Program-made: the position numbers and the translations under genes
In this document: positions 47,948 to 57,753 of the stretch, piece by piece
How the letters are laid out: the number at the start of each line of letters is the position of its first letter
Position numbering within the stretch: position 1 is the stretch's first letter
The notes under the pieces: model-generated
Told to the model about the DNA's origin: nothing
What the model saw: the letters and a program-made list of their open reading frames with translations, nothing else
Databases searched by the model: none
Source: Rhizobium sp. R634
GTDB lineage: Bacteria; Pseudomonadota; Alphaproteobacteria; Rhizobiales; Rhizobiaceae
NCBI RefSeq assembly: GCF_002211305.1
Contig: NZ_LOKW01000005.1
Coordinates: 62,001 to 126,000, forward strand
Direction of reading: 5' to 3'
DNA length: 64,000 nucleotides

Positions 47948-48619
47948 ATGACTGGGGGTCGTGAACTGCAGGCATTGCTGCGCCTGGCGGCATGGCTTTC
48001 GCCGGCCTTTCCGGTTGGCAGTTTTGCCTATTCGGGCGGGCTGGAGCGGGCGGTGGCCGATGGGCTCGTCTGCGATGCGGTCTCGCTGGCTGCGTGGATC
48101 GGCACGCTGATCGAACACGGTTCGGCCTGGAACGATTCCGTGCTTCTGGCCGAAAGCCACAGGCAGCAGGCAGATCCAGCGCGCCTTGCCGAAATCGCGG
48201 CACTCGCCGAGGCGCTTGCCGGATCGCGCGAACGCCATCAGGAAACCATGCTGCTCGGCGACGCCTTCCTCGCGGCGGCGCGGGCCTGGCCGGACGACGT
48301 TTTCGACAGGTTGCCTGATAAGGCTGCTTATCCGATCGCGGTCGGAGCGGTTGCGGGCGCGCATGGCATTGGGCTTGAGAAGGTGATTGCGATCTTCCTG
48401 CATGCCTATGCCTCGCAGGCCGTTTCGGCGGGCATCCGCCTCGGCGTCACCGGACAGAGAGATGGTGTTGCCGTCCTTGCCGGCCTTGAGGAGCAGATTG
48501 CGGAGGCCGCCCGGCGGGCTGCGGGCTCGACGCTCGACGATCTCGGCTCGGCCGCCATACAGGCCGATATTGCCAGCCTGCGCCATGAGACGCAGGCGAC
48601 GCGGCTCTTCCGCTCGTGA
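47948..48619 (+). CDS. ureF: urease accessory protein UreF
   Basis: Part of the UreDFG activation complex, 223 residues, all-helical. Family features: [41 protein letters not shown], and the [25 protein letters not shown] segment. It begins 5 bases after the ureE stop and is followed by ureG. UreF is thought to act as a fidelity factor for UreG GTPase. Confidence 0.96.
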   Translation: MTGGRELQALLRLAAWLSPAFPVGSFAYSGGLERAVADGLVCDAVSLAAWIGTLIEHGSAWNDSVLLAESHRQQADPARLAEIAALAEALAGSRERHQETMLLGDAFLAAARAWPDDVFDRLPDKAAYPIAVGAVAGAHGIGLEKVIAIFLHAYASQAVSAGIRLGVTGQRDGVAVLAGLEEQIAEAARRAAGSTLDDLGSAAIQADIASLRHETQATRLFRS

Positions 48620-48703
48620 AAGATTATAGCAGCACCTGCGTCATTTGACGGTGGCGCGCGCCGCCGGCGTCGCTATCATCGGGATCCTATTGGAGTGCAA
48701 CAG

Positions 48704-49315
48704 ATGAAATCAAGAAACGGACCTTTGCGCGTCGGCATCGGCGGGCCGGTCGGCTCGGGCAAGACGGCGCTGACGGAAAAGCTCTGCAAGGCGATGCGCG
48801 ACGACTATTCCGTCGCCGTCGTCACCAACGACATCTATACGACCGAGGATGCCGAGGCGCTGGTGCGCATGCAGGCCCTGCCTTCCGACCGCATCGTCGG
48901 CGTGGAGACGGGCGGCTGCCCGCATACCGCCATTCGCGAGGATGCGACGATCAATCTTCAGGCGATCGCCGGGCTCAACGAGCGCATTCCCGACCTCGAC
49001 GTCGTCTTCATCGAATCCGGCGGCGACAATCTGGCGGCGACCTTCTCGCCCGATCTTGCCGATATCACCATCTATGTCATCTCCGTCTGCCAGGGCGAGG
49101 AAATCCCGCGCAAGGGCGGACCCGGCATCACCCGCTCCGATCTGCTCGTCATCAATAAGAAGGACCTGGCGCCGCATATCGGCGCCGATCTAGAAGTAAT
49201 GGACCGGGATGCGACGCGGATGCGTGCGAGCCGCCCCTTCGTGTTCTCCGACATGAAGCGGGGCGACGGCGTCAGCTCAATCGTCAGCTTCCTGAGGGAG
49301 CAGGGCGGGCTCTGA
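48704..49315 (+). CDS. ureG: urease accessory GTPase UreG
   Basis: SIMIBI-class GTPase that drives nickel insertion, 203 residues. P-loop [16 protein letters not shown], the [13 protein letters not shown] segment, nickel-binding CPH in [15 protein letters not shown], and base-specificity [10 protein letters not shown] are all present. ATG 48704 follows GGAG by eight bases; a GTG at 48695 is possible but poorer. Last gene of the urease run, ended by a shared terminator. Confidence 0.97.
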   Translation: MKSRNGPLRVGIGGPVGSGKTALTEKLCKAMRDDYSVAVVTNDIYTTEDAEALVRMQALPSDRIVGVETGGCPHTAIREDATINLQAIAGLNERIPDLDVVFIESGGDNLAATFSPDLADITIYVISVCQGEEIPRKGGPGITRSDLLVINKKDLAPHIGADLEVMDRDATRMRASRPFVFSDMKRGDGVSSIVSFLREQGGL

Positions 49316-49359
49316 GGGTCAGACACCTCTCGCCGACGGCGGCGAGGGCGGTAAAACGA

Positions 49360-49397
49360 AACGGGCCGGGAGATATCGCTCCCGGCCCGTTTTGTTT
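49360..49397. terminator. bidirectional terminator between ureG and the RND permease gene
   Basis: A 13-bp stem AACGGGCCGGGAG with CTCCCGGCCCGTT around a 6-base loop, followed by TTGTTTC on the plus strand and preceded by A-rich sequence. It separates convergent genes. Confidence 0.85.
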
Positions 49398-49410
49398 CTC
49401 GAGGTGTTGC

Positions 49411-52400
49411 TCACTCAGCTGCGAACGGCGGCAGGCGAAGCACGTTGGTGTCGTTGGCGCTCTTGCGCTTGCTTTCCGGCTTTTCGATCGCGGTCAGACG
49501 CTCGTCCAGCGCGTCGATATCGCTGCGGTTCTCGCGGGTCACGCGGGTGAGATCCTCGCGCGACAGCGGCAGCTCCTCCTCATCCTTCCTGCCGACCATG
49601 CGTCCGAACATCCAGCCGAGCAGGCGGGAGAGATCGTCCATGATGAGGAAGAAGGAGGGCACGACGACGAGCGACAGCACGGTCGAGACGATGATGCCGC
49701 CGATCACGGCGATCGCCATCGGCGCGCGGAACGAGCCGCCTTCGCCGACGCCGAGCGCCGACGGCAGCATGCCCGCCGACATGGCGATCGAAGTCATGAT
49801 GATCGGGCGGGCGCGCTTGCGGCCGGCCTCGACCATGGCCTCGACGCGGCCCATGCCCTGGTGGCGCATCTCGATCGCGAAATCGACGAGCAGAATGGCG
49901 TTCTTGGTGACGATGCCCATCAGCATCAGGATGCCGATCATGACCGGCATGGACAGCGGGTTGCTGGTGATGATCAGGCCCGCCGCGACGCCGCCGATGG
50001 CGAGCGGCAGCGAGAACAGGATGGTGAAGGGCTGGATCACGTCCTTGAAGAGCAGGATCAGCACTGTCAGCACCAAGAGGAGGCCCATCAACATGGCGTT
50101 GACGAAGCTCTGCTGCATCTCGGTTTGCACCTTGGTGTCGCCGCTTTCGGCAAGGTGCACCGTGGCCGGAATGTTGGCCGCGTTGACGATCTCGCGGAAG
50201 CGGGCCGAAGCCGTATCGAGCGCCACGCCCTGCGGCAGGTCGGAGCCGATCGAGACGACACGGTTGCGGTTGTTGCGCTTGATCGAGCTGACGCCTTCCG
50301 AGTAGTCGATATTGGCGACGCTCGAGAGCGGAACGGTGCCACCGCTGGCGGTCTGGATCTTCAGCGCCCGGAGGGCCGCAAGATCGCGGCGCATGTCGAG
50401 CGCTGCCTGGACGCGGATCGGGATCTGGCGATCGTCGAGCGAGATCTTGGCAAGTGCCGCATCGACATCGCCGATGGTGGCGACGCGGATCGTCTCGGAG
50501 ATCTGTTGCGGCGTGATGCCGAGGCGGGCAGCCTCATCCTTGCGCGGATAGACCTGCAGTTCCGGACGGGGCAGGGCCCCATCGGCGCTGACATTGGCGA
50601 GCAGCGGGTCGGCGCGGAGCTTCGATTCCAGAATGCCGACGGCGTCGTTCAGGTCCTTCTCGTTCTTGGACAGGAAGTTGAAGGAGAGGTCGCGCTCGCC
50701 GCGGTCGTTGAGTTTCAGGATATGAACGTCGGGAATGTCGCGCAGCTTGGCGAAGACTTCCTTTTCAATATCCCACTGCGGGCGCTCACGGCCATGAACC
50801 TCGACCTTCGGCAGCATCGGTCCGATGACGGGAATGGCGCCGAAGACGTCGTTGACCACCTTCTTGATCAGCGACTGGTCGAGCTTGTGAAGCGCAAGCG
50901 TGATGGTGGCGCGGCGCAGTTCGAGATCTCCCTTCGGCGACGCGCCGCCGAGGACGAAGACGCTTTCGACGCCGTTGATGTCCTTGACCCTGTCGTAGAT
51001 CGACTTTGTCGTCTTCTCGGTGTCGTCAAGCCGCGCATTGGGCGGCAGCTCGACGGAGAGAACGATACGCGAGGCGTCCTCGGGCGGCAAGAAACTGCCG
51101 GGAACCTTCATCAGCAGGAAAACGGAGCCGACGAGGAAGCCGATCGCCGCAAGCAGCGTCAGGTATCGCGAATATTTGTGCCCGGTCGTGCCGCGTATCA
51201 GGCGGGTGTAACCCTTCATCAGCAGGCTATCATTGTCGTGATGGTCTTCCATGCCGTCTTCGGCGCGCATGAGATAGGCGGCCATCATCGGGGTGATGAG
51301 GCGCGCCACCATTAGCGAGAAGAAGACGGAGAAGGCGACCGTCAGGCCGAACTGTATGAAGTACTGGCCCGGAATGCCCGGCATGAAGGAGACCGGCACG
51401 AAGACGGCGATGATGGTGAAGGTGGTGGCGATGACCGCGAGGCCGATTTCATCGGCGGCCTCGATCGCCGCCCGATAGGGCGTCTTGCCCATCTTGATGT
51501 GGCGGGCGATGTTCTCGATTTCCACGATCGCGTCGTCGACCAGAATACCGGTTGCCAGCGTCAGGGCGAGGAAGCTGACGAGGTTCAGCGAGAAGCCCAT
51601 CAGGTCCATGACCCAGAAGGTTGGGATCGCCGAGAGCGGCAGTGCGATCGCCGAGATCAGGGTCGCGCGCCAGTTCCGGAGGAACAGAAGGACGACGATG
51701 ACGGCGAGAAGCGCGCCTTCGAGCAGCGTGTGGATGGCGGCTTCGTAGTTGCCGTAGGTGAAATAGACCGAATCGTCGATCAGTTCGATCTTCACGTTCG
51801 GGTTTTCGCTCCTGACCTTTTCGAGGCTCTGCGCCACGGTTTCGGCGACGCTGACTTCGCTGGCGCCCTTCGAGCGGAAGACGCCGAAGGTGACGACTGG
51901 GGTGTCGTTGAAGCGCGAGAAGGATTTCGGCTCCTCGTAAGTGTCCTTGATGACGCCGAGATCCGACAGCTTGACGAAGCGGCCGTTCGGCAGCGCAATC
52001 GTCGTATCGGCAAGTTCGGCGACGTTGCGGGCGTCGCCGAGAACGCGGATCGCCTGTTCGCTGCCCGCCACCTGGCCGCGGCCGGAACCGAGGTCGATGT
52101 TGGTGCCGCGCAGCTGCTCGTTCACGCTCGCAGCGGTGATGCCGTAAGCATCGAGCTTGCCGGGGGTGAGCTCGATGCGCACTTCGCGCTCCGCGCCGCC
52201 GTAACGGTCGACGCGGCCGATGCCGGCCTGGCCCTGCAGGGCGCGCTTGATCGTATCGTCGACGAACCAGGAGAGTTCTTCGAGCGACATGTCGGGCGAG
52301 GAGACGGCGAAGCTCTGGATCGCCTGGCCCTCGACGTCGACCTTGGTGACGATCGGGGTTTCTGCCGTCGCCGGCAAGTCGCTGCGAATGCGGTCGATCG

Positions 52401-52731
52401 CGTCCTTGACGTCCTGCACGGCCTGTTCCGTCGGCACTTCCATGCGGAACATGACATTGGTCTGCGAACTGCCGTCGGTGACAGTCGACTGGATTTCGTC
52501 GATGCCGGTGATGGAGGCGATCGCGTCTTCGATCTCCTTCGTCACCTGCATTTCGAGTTCGGCCGGCGAAGCGCCGCTCTGCGTCACGCTGATCGAAACG
52601 AGCGGTACGTCGATGTTCGGGAAACGCGTGATCGGCAGCTTGTTGAAAGACTGCATGCCGATGAAGATCAGCAGGCAGAAGGCCAGGAGCGGCGCGATCG
52701 GATTTCGAATGGACCAGGCTGAAAAATTCAT
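49411..52731 (-). CDS. RND efflux permease (HAE1/AcrB-like)
   Basis: A 1106-residue inner-membrane pump subunit with the 12-helix, two-porter layout of HAE-1 RND transporters. It includes the start-proximal RNPIAPLLAFCLLIFIGMQSF helix, GATLTG-like periplasmic segments and the paired charged membrane motif in LATGILVDDAIVEIENI (Asp-Asp). A second half repeats the layout. A cytoplasmic tail of about 70 residues (EEELPLSREDLTRVTRENRSD) is longer than in AcrB. No outer-membrane TolC-type gene lies beside it. Substrates cannot be assigned. Confidence 0.94.
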   Translation of the reverse strand: MNFSAWSIRNPIAPLLAFCLLIFIGMQSFNKLPITRFPNIDVPLVSISVTQSGASPAELEMQVTKEIEDAIASITGIDEIQSTVTDGSSQTNVMFRMEVPTEQAVQDVKDAIDRIRSDLPATAETPIVTKVDVEGQAIQSFAVSSPDMSLEELSWFVDDTIKRALQGQAGIGRVDRYGGAEREVRIELTPGKLDAYGITAASVNEQLRGTNIDLGSGRGQVAGSEQAIRVLGDARNVAELADTTIALPNGRFVKLSDLGVIKDTYEEPKSFSRFNDTPVVTFGVFRSKGASEVSVAETVAQSLEKVRSENPNVKIELIDDSVYFTYGNYEAAIHTLLEGALLAVIVVLLFLRNWRATLISAIALPLSAIPTFWVMDLMGFSLNLVSFLALTLATGILVDDAIVEIENIARHIKMGKTPYRAAIEAADEIGLAVIATTFTIIAVFVPVSFMPGIPGQYFIQFGLTVAFSVFFSLMVARLITPMMAAYLMRAEDGMEDHHDNDSLLMKGYTRLIRGTTGHKYSRYLTLLAAIGFLVGSVFLLMKVPGSFLPPEDASRIVLSVELPPNARLDDTEKTTKSIYDRVKDINGVESVFVLGGASPKGDLELRRATITLALHKLDQSLIKKVVNDVFGAIPVIGPMLPKVEVHGRERPQWDIEKEVFAKLRDIPDVHILKLNDRGERDLSFNFLSKNEKDLNDAVGILESKLRADPLLANVSADGALPRPELQVYPRKDEAARLGITPQQISETIRVATIGDVDAALAKISLDDRQIPIRVQAALDMRRDLAALRALKIQTASGGTVPLSSVANIDYSEGVSSIKRNNRNRVVSIGSDLPQGVALDTASARFREIVNAANIPATVHLAESGDTKVQTEMQQSFVNAMLMGLLLVLTVLILLFKDVIQPFTILFSLPLAIGGVAAGLIITSNPLSMPVMIGILMLMGIVTKNAILLVDFAIEMRHQGMGRVEAMVEAGRKRARPIIMTSIAMSAGMLPSALGVGEGGSFRAPMAIAVIGGIIVSTVLSLVVVPSFFLIMDDLSRLLGWMFGRMVGRKDEEELPLSREDLTRVTRENRSDIDALDERLTAIEKPESKRKSANDTNVLRLPPFAAE

Positions 52732-52743
52732 CGGATGGTCTCT

Positions 52744-53934
52744 TTAGTTGGAGGCCGCAGGCTGTTCACGCACTGGCGTAATGCGGTCGCCGTCGCGGAC
52801 ATAGGCGCCCGCCTTGGCCACGACCTCGTCCCCGGTCTTCAGTCCGTCGACGATCTCCACATAGGCGCCGTCCTGTATGCCGGTTTCGACCTTGGCAAAT
52901 TTCACCACGCCGTCCTCGACCTTGCGGGCCGACGAGCCTTCGTTGCCCGTGAGCACCGCGGTCAGCGGCAGCGATACGCCCTCGGTCTCGCGGACGATGA
53001 TTTCGGCGCTGCCATACATGCCGGAGCGCGCCTTGCTGTCATCGTCGATGGAGATATGGACGAGGCCGAGGCGGGTGCTCGGATCGACGGTCGGAGACAC
53101 CAGGCGCACGGCGCCGGAAAGCTTTTCGCGGCTGCCGGAAAGCGAAATCGTCGCCTTCTGGCCGGCGACGATCCTGACGATGTCGCTTTCGGCGACTTCG
53201 GCCACGAGCTCGATATCGCCGTCGCGGATGATCGTGAACAGCGGATCGCCGTTGCCGGCGGCAATGGCGCCGACCTTGGCATTCTTTGCCGAAACCACGC
53301 CGGCAACCGGCGTCTTCACGTCGGTGCGAGCGAGTTTCAGATCGGCATCGGCGATCTGGCTGTCGAAGACTTTGAGATCGGCCTCGGCGACTTCGATCGC
53401 CTGTTCGGCGGAGACGACGCGGGCATTGGCGGCGGCGGCGGTCGCATCGGCCTGCTCGACCTGAGCGGTGGAAACCGTGCCCTTCTTGCCCATTTCCTGG
53501 GAGCGGGCCTGCTGCTGCCTTGCCTGTTCGGCATTGGCCTGCGCCTCGATGAGCTGGGCGCGCAGCTGGGCGAGGCTTGCCTCGCCCTTGGCCTTGGTCG
53601 CCATCATCTGGCTCTTTTCCAGGATCAGCGCGTCGTCGTTGAGTGTCGCCAGCGTGCTTTCGGCCTGAACCTTGTCACCGACATCGGCTTTCAGGGTGCG
53701 GATCGAGAGGCCTTCGACCTGAGGCTGGATATAGACTTCCTCGACTGGCTTGACCGTTCCGGTGCCGATGACACGATCGACAAGCGTGCGGTTCACTGCC
53801 GTGGTGACGACGATCGCCGGCAGGTTCTGCTGCGGCTTTGCGACCGGCGCTTCCTCGGAAAATGCGGTGGATGCAGCGAGCGCGGCTGCAAAAAGGGTGG
53901 ATGCGCCTAGAATTCTGGTCGGCTTGCGTGCCAT
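52744..53934 (-). CDS. RND efflux periplasmic adaptor (membrane-fusion protein)
   Basis: A 396-residue adaptor linking the RND pump to an outer-membrane channel. It has a signal-like N-terminus (cleavage near FSEEA), a lipoyl-like half with VYIQPQVEGLSIRTLKADVGDKV, a long coiled-coil hairpin (about residues 100-180, rich in Ala, Gln, Glu), and a beta-barrel domain with VRLVSPTVDPSTRLGLVHI. It precedes the permease by 12 bases on the same strand. The upstream 500-base gap presumably holds its promoter. Confidence 0.93.
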   Translation of the reverse strand: MARKPTRILGASTLFAAALAASTAFSEEAPVAKPQQNLPAIVVTTAVNRTLVDRVIGTGTVKPVEEVYIQPQVEGLSIRTLKADVGDKVQAESTLATLNDDALILEKSQMMATKAKGEASLAQLRAQLIEAQANAEQARQQQARSQEMGKKGTVSTAQVEQADATAAAANARVVSAEQAIEVAEADLKVFDSQIADADLKLARTDVKTPVAGVVSAKNAKVGAIAAGNGDPLFTIIRDGDIELVAEVAESDIVRIVAGQKATISLSGSREKLSGAVRLVSPTVDPSTRLGLVHISIDDDSKARSGMYGSAEIIVRETEGVSLPLTAVLTGNEGSSARKVEDGVVKFAKVETGIQDGAYVEIVDGLKTGDEVVAKAGAYVRDGDRITPVREQPAASN

Positions 53935-54214
53935 GCGTTTTCGTCCAATCTTATGATAAGGTTAGCCGAATTCGCGCGTCTGCCATCGAGCTCGCGACTA
54001 GGCCACTGCCTTTCCTGCATTCTCAGGGGTATCCGCACATTATTTGCCGTCTTCTTCCCTCGTCGGCAAATCGGCCTCTAATTGGTATCGATTTGCGCGA
54101 TATGCAAGGCCGGCAGAAAACAATTCCCCATGAGCCGATAATAATTACCATCAGAACCTGAATCAATCACTGCAGGGTTATGTGAACATTACGATGATTG
54201 ATCCTGCCTCTCTC

Positions 54215-54254
54215 TAAAGCACGTCACATCGAATCTGATCCATGCGATGGGCTT
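54215..54254. repeat. partial copy of the 27740-27780 palindromic repeat
   Basis: TAAAGCACGTCACATCGAAT...CTGATCCATGCGATGGGCTT aligns with the reverse complement of the element at 27740 with a few substitutions. It has lost perfect symmetry. Confidence 0.55.
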
Positions 54255-54384
54255 CGCCTCGTTGTTTTGCATGCATCTCGCGTCTCGAACCGCCGCAGAT
54301 GTCGGGCGGTTTATATCAATGACGTTTCAGGCTCTAGAAATGCTACAGTCGCAAGACATTTTTTTGTCAACGGGAAAAATGCGG

Positions 54385-54412
54385 AACGCGCGGGGAGATC
54401 TCCCCGCGCGTT
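54385..54412 (-). terminator. 28-base perfect palindrome terminating the binding-protein gene
   Basis: Two perfect 14-base arms (AACGCGCGGGGAGA and its complement) with no loop, followed on the minus strand by CATTTTTCCC. It is about 22 bases past the stop. Confidence 0.8.
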
Positions 54413-54434
54413 CGCTTCAAAATCCCGGCCGCGC

Positions 54435-55406
54435 TTACTTGGAAGCGGCGTCGGTGATTTCGTGCGTCCAGGCGCCCGAGGGCTCCTTGCTGATGATCTT
54501 CTGGTCGAGCAGCGCCTTTGCCGTGCGGGCATAAAGCGCCTCGTCCAGCTTGCCGGAGCCATCGCCGACGAGCTTGGCGACTTCGCCCATCATGCGCTTC
54601 TGATGGTTCTCGTCCTGGCCGCCATTGTCCAAAACGATCTCGGCGGCTTCATCGGGATTCTCGGTCGCATATTTCCAGCCTTTCATCGAGGCGCGGACGA
54701 ATTTGACCATTTTCTCCTTGAAGGCCGGATCCTTCAGCTTGTCCTCCATGGCGTAGAGGCCGTCTTCCAGGAGGTCGTTGCCCATTTCCGTATAGTTGAA
54801 CACCGTCAGTTCTTCCGGCTTGAAGCCGGCGTCGATCGCCTGCCAATATTCGTTATAGGTCATGACGGAGATGCAGTCGGCCTGCTTCTGGACGAGCGGT
54901 TGCACGTCGAAGCTCTGCTTCAGCACGGTGACGCCATTTGCGCCGCCATCGGTCGAAAGGCCGAGCTTGTTCATCCAGGCGAAAAAGGGATATTCGTTGC
55001 CGAAGAACCAGACGCCGAGCGTGTGGCCCTTGAAATCGGCCTCGGTCTTAACCGGGCCGTCCTTGCGGCAGATCATTTCCAGGCCTGACTTTTGATAGGG
55101 CTGGGCAATGTTGATGAGGGGAACACCCTTTTCGCGGGCAACCAGGGCGCCGCCCATCCAGTCGACGATGACATCGGCGCCGCCGCCGGCGATGACCTGC
55201 TCAGGAGCGATATCCGGACCGCCCGGCTTGATCTCGACGTCGAGGCCTTCTTCCTTATAGAAGCCCTTGTCCTTGGCGACATAATACCCGCCAAACTGGC
55301 TCTGCGTGACCCATTTCAGCTGCAGAACCACCTTGTCGGCAGCCATCGCGTGGGCGGCTGCGAGCGACATGGCGCTCGCCAACATTGCAACCATCAACTT
55401 TTTCAT
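54435..55406 (-). CDS. ABC transporter substrate-binding protein, THI5/NMT1-type
   Basis: Periplasmic binding protein of 323 residues, with a signal peptide (MKKLMVAMLASAMSLAAAHAMA). Core features of the NMT1/ThiY family are LQLKWVTQSQFGGYYVAKDKGFYKEEGLDVEI and GGADVIVDWMGGALVAREKG. These proteins bind pyrimidine-related ligands (hydroxymethylpyrimidine, riboflavin) or sulfonates. Beside dihydropyrimidinase and an N-carbamoyl-beta-alanine hydrolase, a pyrimidine ligand is likely. ATG 55406 is the proper start; the far longer open frame upstream is not used. Confidence 0.88.
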   Translation of the reverse strand: MKKLMVAMLASAMSLAAAHAMAADKVVLQLKWVTQSQFGGYYVAKDKGFYKEEGLDVEIKPGGPDIAPEQVIAGGGADVIVDWMGGALVAREKGVPLINIAQPYQKSGLEMICRKDGPVKTEADFKGHTLGVWFFGNEYPFFAWMNKLGLSTDGGANGVTVLKQSFDVQPLVQKQADCISVMTYNEYWQAIDAGFKPEELTVFNYTEMGNDLLEDGLYAMEDKLKDPAFKEKMVKFVRASMKGWKYATENPDEAAEIVLDNGGQDENHQKRMMGEVAKLVGDGSGKLDEALYARTAKALLDQKIISKEPSGAWTHEITDAASK

Positions 55407-55465
55407 TTTCTTGTCCTTACCCTCTGAAGTTATGCCCGAACCCCATTTGCGAAGCCCGCGCGCGC

Positions 55466-56593
55466 CTAGCCACCACGGATAGACGGATGCCAGAATGTCA
55501 CCGCCCGTTCCGTCAGGGCGATGATGCCATAGAAGATCGAGCCGGCCAGCGCCGCGACGGCGATTTCCGCCCAGACCATGTCGACGTTCATGCGGCCGAT
55601 CTCGGTGGAGATGCGAAAGCCCATGCCGACGATCGGCGTCCCGAAGAATTCCGCAACGATGGCACCAATCAACGCCAGCGTCGAGTTGATCTTCAGTGCG
55701 TTGAAGATGAAGGGCATGGCCGCCGGAAGCTTGAGCTTGAGCAGCGTCTGCCAGTCGCTCGATGCATAGGTGCGCATCAGGTCGCGCTCCATGCTGCCGG
55801 AGGCGGCAAGGCCTGCGACGGTGTTCACCAGCATCGGGAAGAAGGTCATGATGATGACGACGGCGGCTTTCGACGGCCAGTCGAAGCCGAACCACATGAC
55901 CATGACGGGGGCGATGCCGATGATCGGCAGGGCCGACACCATGTTGCCGATCGGCAGCAGGCCGCGGCGCAGGAAAGCGACGCGGTCGGCCAGCACCGCG
56001 ACGACGAAGCCGCTGAGGCAGCCGACGATATAGCCGATCAGCACCGCCTTGAAGATCGTCTGCCTGACGTCGTCGCCGAGGATCGGCAGGGAAGCCATGA
56101 TGCGCGCGCCGATGGCGCTCGGCGGAGGCAGCAGGATGAAGGGCACGCCGGCGCCGCGGGTGATCGCCTCCCAGAGGATCAGGATCCAGGCGCCGAAGAT
56201 CGCCGGGATCAGCAGCTGCAGCGCCGACTTGCCGAATGTGGTCAGCGGCTGCAGCTTCGAAAGCTCCGTGACGCAGCGCCAGGCAAGCAGCCAGGAGGCG
56301 AAGAGCAGCAGGAAGAAAGCGCGGGTCGCCAGGCCTTCGTTGCCGGACAGCGTCGACAGCAGCATCCAGGCGGCGCCATGCGCGCCGATGAACAGAACGG
56401 TGGCGCGGTAAGCCGGCGGCTGCGGCGCGAAAGACAGGAGAGCAGCCGCGGCGACCGTGATGAAGATGAGGCTTGCCGTGCCGTCGGTTAGGGGATTGGC
56501 TGCGCCCTCGGCCACAAGCGGCAGGCTCATCAGAGCCGCGAGACAGAGGAGCAGGGCAACCGTGCCTTGCCAGGAGAAGGTCAGATGTCTCAT
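55466..56593 (-). CDS. ABC transporter permease (NitT/TauT type), long form
   Basis: A 375-residue membrane subunit. The first 120 residues contain three or four extra hydrophobic helices that simple NitT-type permeases lack, then the usual permease core with the EAA-type loop (AASGSMERDLMRTYASSDWQTLLKLKLPAAMP). The start overlaps the end of the other permease gene by 4 bases. It completes a two-permease transporter with the ATPase upstream. Confidence 0.88.
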   Translation of the reverse strand: MRHLTFSWQGTVALLLCLAALMSLPLVAEGAANPLTDGTASLIFITVAAAALLSFAPQPPAYRATVLFIGAHGAAWMLLSTLSGNEGLATRAFFLLLFASWLLAWRCVTELSKLQPLTTFGKSALQLLIPAIFGAWILILWEAITRGAGVPFILLPPPSAIGARIMASLPILGDDVRQTIFKAVLIGYIVGCLSGFVVAVLADRVAFLRRGLLPIGNMVSALPIIGIAPVMVMWFGFDWPSKAAVVIIMTFFPMLVNTVAGLAASGSMERDLMRTYASSDWQTLLKLKLPAAMPFIFNALKINSTLALIGAIVAEFFGTPIVGMGFRISTEIGRMNVDMVWAEIAVAALAGSIFYGIIALTERAVTFWHPSIRGG

Positions 56594-57519
56594 GCCGGCC
56601 TCCCGCCCATGGCGCGATCGACGATCTTCGCCGCAAGGCCGACAATCGCGACCAGAACGCCCGCCAGCAGCGATCCGGCGACGAGGGCCGCCCAGATATC
56701 GATGGTCTGGCTGTAATAGGAGCCGGCGAGCAGCTTCGACCCGATGCCGGCGACGGCGCCCGTCGGCAGCTCACCGACGATGGCGCCGACGAGGCTTGCG
56801 GCGATCGCGACCTTCATCGAGGTGAAGAGGAAGGGGATCGAGGCCGGAACGCGCAGCTTCCAGAAGGTCTGCATCGGGCTGGCATTATAGGTGCGCATCA
56901 GGTCGAGATACATGATTTCGGGCGAGCGCAGCCCCTTCACCATGCCGACGGCGACGGGGAAGAAGGAAAGATAGGTGGAGATCAGCGCCTTGGAGACGAG
57001 GCGGGAGGCGTCGGAATCGAGGTTCAGAAGATGTGCGAGCGCATTGTCGCCAGTCAGGACGTTATAGGAGATGATGACGATCATCGGCGCGATGGCGAGG
57101 ATCGGGATCGTCTGGCTTGCCACCAGCCAGGGCATGAGCGAGCGGTCCATGGCGCGGTTGTGCACGATCAGCACGGCAAGAAGGATGCCGAGCAGCATGC
57201 CGAAACCGAAGCCGAGCAGGGTGGAGGAGAGCGTCACCCAGCTGTGGTAGACGAGGCTGCGGCTGCTCGTCAGGCTGCGCAGGACGGTGTTCTCATAGAC
57301 GTTTTGCGCCACCTGATGCGGCGCCGGAAGGATCGGTTTCGGCTGCGCCAGCGTCTTGCCGATGAATTCCATCGTCGTCGGCGTGACGCCGGCGCGGCTG
57401 TCCATGTCGCGCTGGAACGGCGCGTTCATCAGCACGGCGGCGACATACCAGATGGCGATCAGGAGGAGCAGGATGGCGGTGACGGGGACGATCTTGTCCT
57501 TGAGGGTGTCGGGTTTCAT
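56590..57519 (-). CDS. ABC transporter permease (NitT/TauT type)
   Basis: A 309-residue permease with an N-terminal helix, a periplasmic loop and a core with the EAA loop (MVKGLRSPEIMYLDLMRTYNASPMQTFWKLRVPAS). A 179-base inverted repeat separates it from the ATPase gene upstream. It overlaps the next permease gene by 4 bases. Confidence 0.88.
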   Translation of the reverse strand: MKPDTLKDKIVPVTAILLLLIAIWYVAAVLMNAPFQRDMDSRAGVTPTTMEFIGKTLAQPKPILPAPHQVAQNVYENTVLRSLTSSRSLVYHSWVTLSSTLLGFGFGMLLGILLAVLIVHNRAMDRSLMPWLVASQTIPILAIAPMIVIISYNVLTGDNALAHLLNLDSDASRLVSKALISTYLSFFPVAVGMVKGLRSPEIMYLDLMRTYNASPMQTFWKLRVPASIPFLFTSMKVAIAASLVGAIVGELPTGAVAGIGSKLLAGSYYSQTIDIWAALVAGSLLAGVLVAIVGLAAKIVDRAMGGRPA

Positions 57520-57556
57520 AGGGTCTGCCCCCAGGTATTGGCGCTGAGGGCGCAGC

Positions 57557-57735
57557 TACCCCCCTCTGCCCTGCCGGGCATCTCCCCCACAAGGAGGGAG
57601 ATCGGCAAGAGGATAGCGCGTCGGTCCCCAATGCTCCGACGCTGGATCAGGGGGCTTTGATTGTTTGGGGAAGCCGTTTCGGCATATCGATCTCCCCCCA
57701 TGTGGGGGAGATGCCCGGCAGGGCAGAGGGGGGTA
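57557..57735. repeat. MITE-like element with perfect 35-base inverted repeats
   Basis: The arm at 57557-57591 (begins TACCCCCCTCTGCCCTGCC) and that at 57701-57735 are exact complements. The 109 bases between hold a second inner symmetry around CTCCCCCAC. Composition resembles the rhizobial intergenic mosaic elements. It lies within the ABC operon between ATPase and permease genes. No coding capacity. Confidence 0.85.
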
Positions 57736-57753
57736 ACCCTCGGACTCAACCGC

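Larger units (their letters stand above)
53935..54434. other. 500-base intergenic region
   Basis: Lies between the efflux adaptor start and the transport binding protein stop. It includes the repeat copy at 54215-54254 and the terminator at 54385-54412. The rest is AT-rich with no convincing gene. It likely holds the efflux promoter and operator, which were not identified. Confidence 0.4.

Noticed and set aside
49861..51315. 484-residue rightward frame opposite the RND permease
   Set aside because: Shadow of the permease; composition is His/Asp/Arg-rich and no start signal is present.
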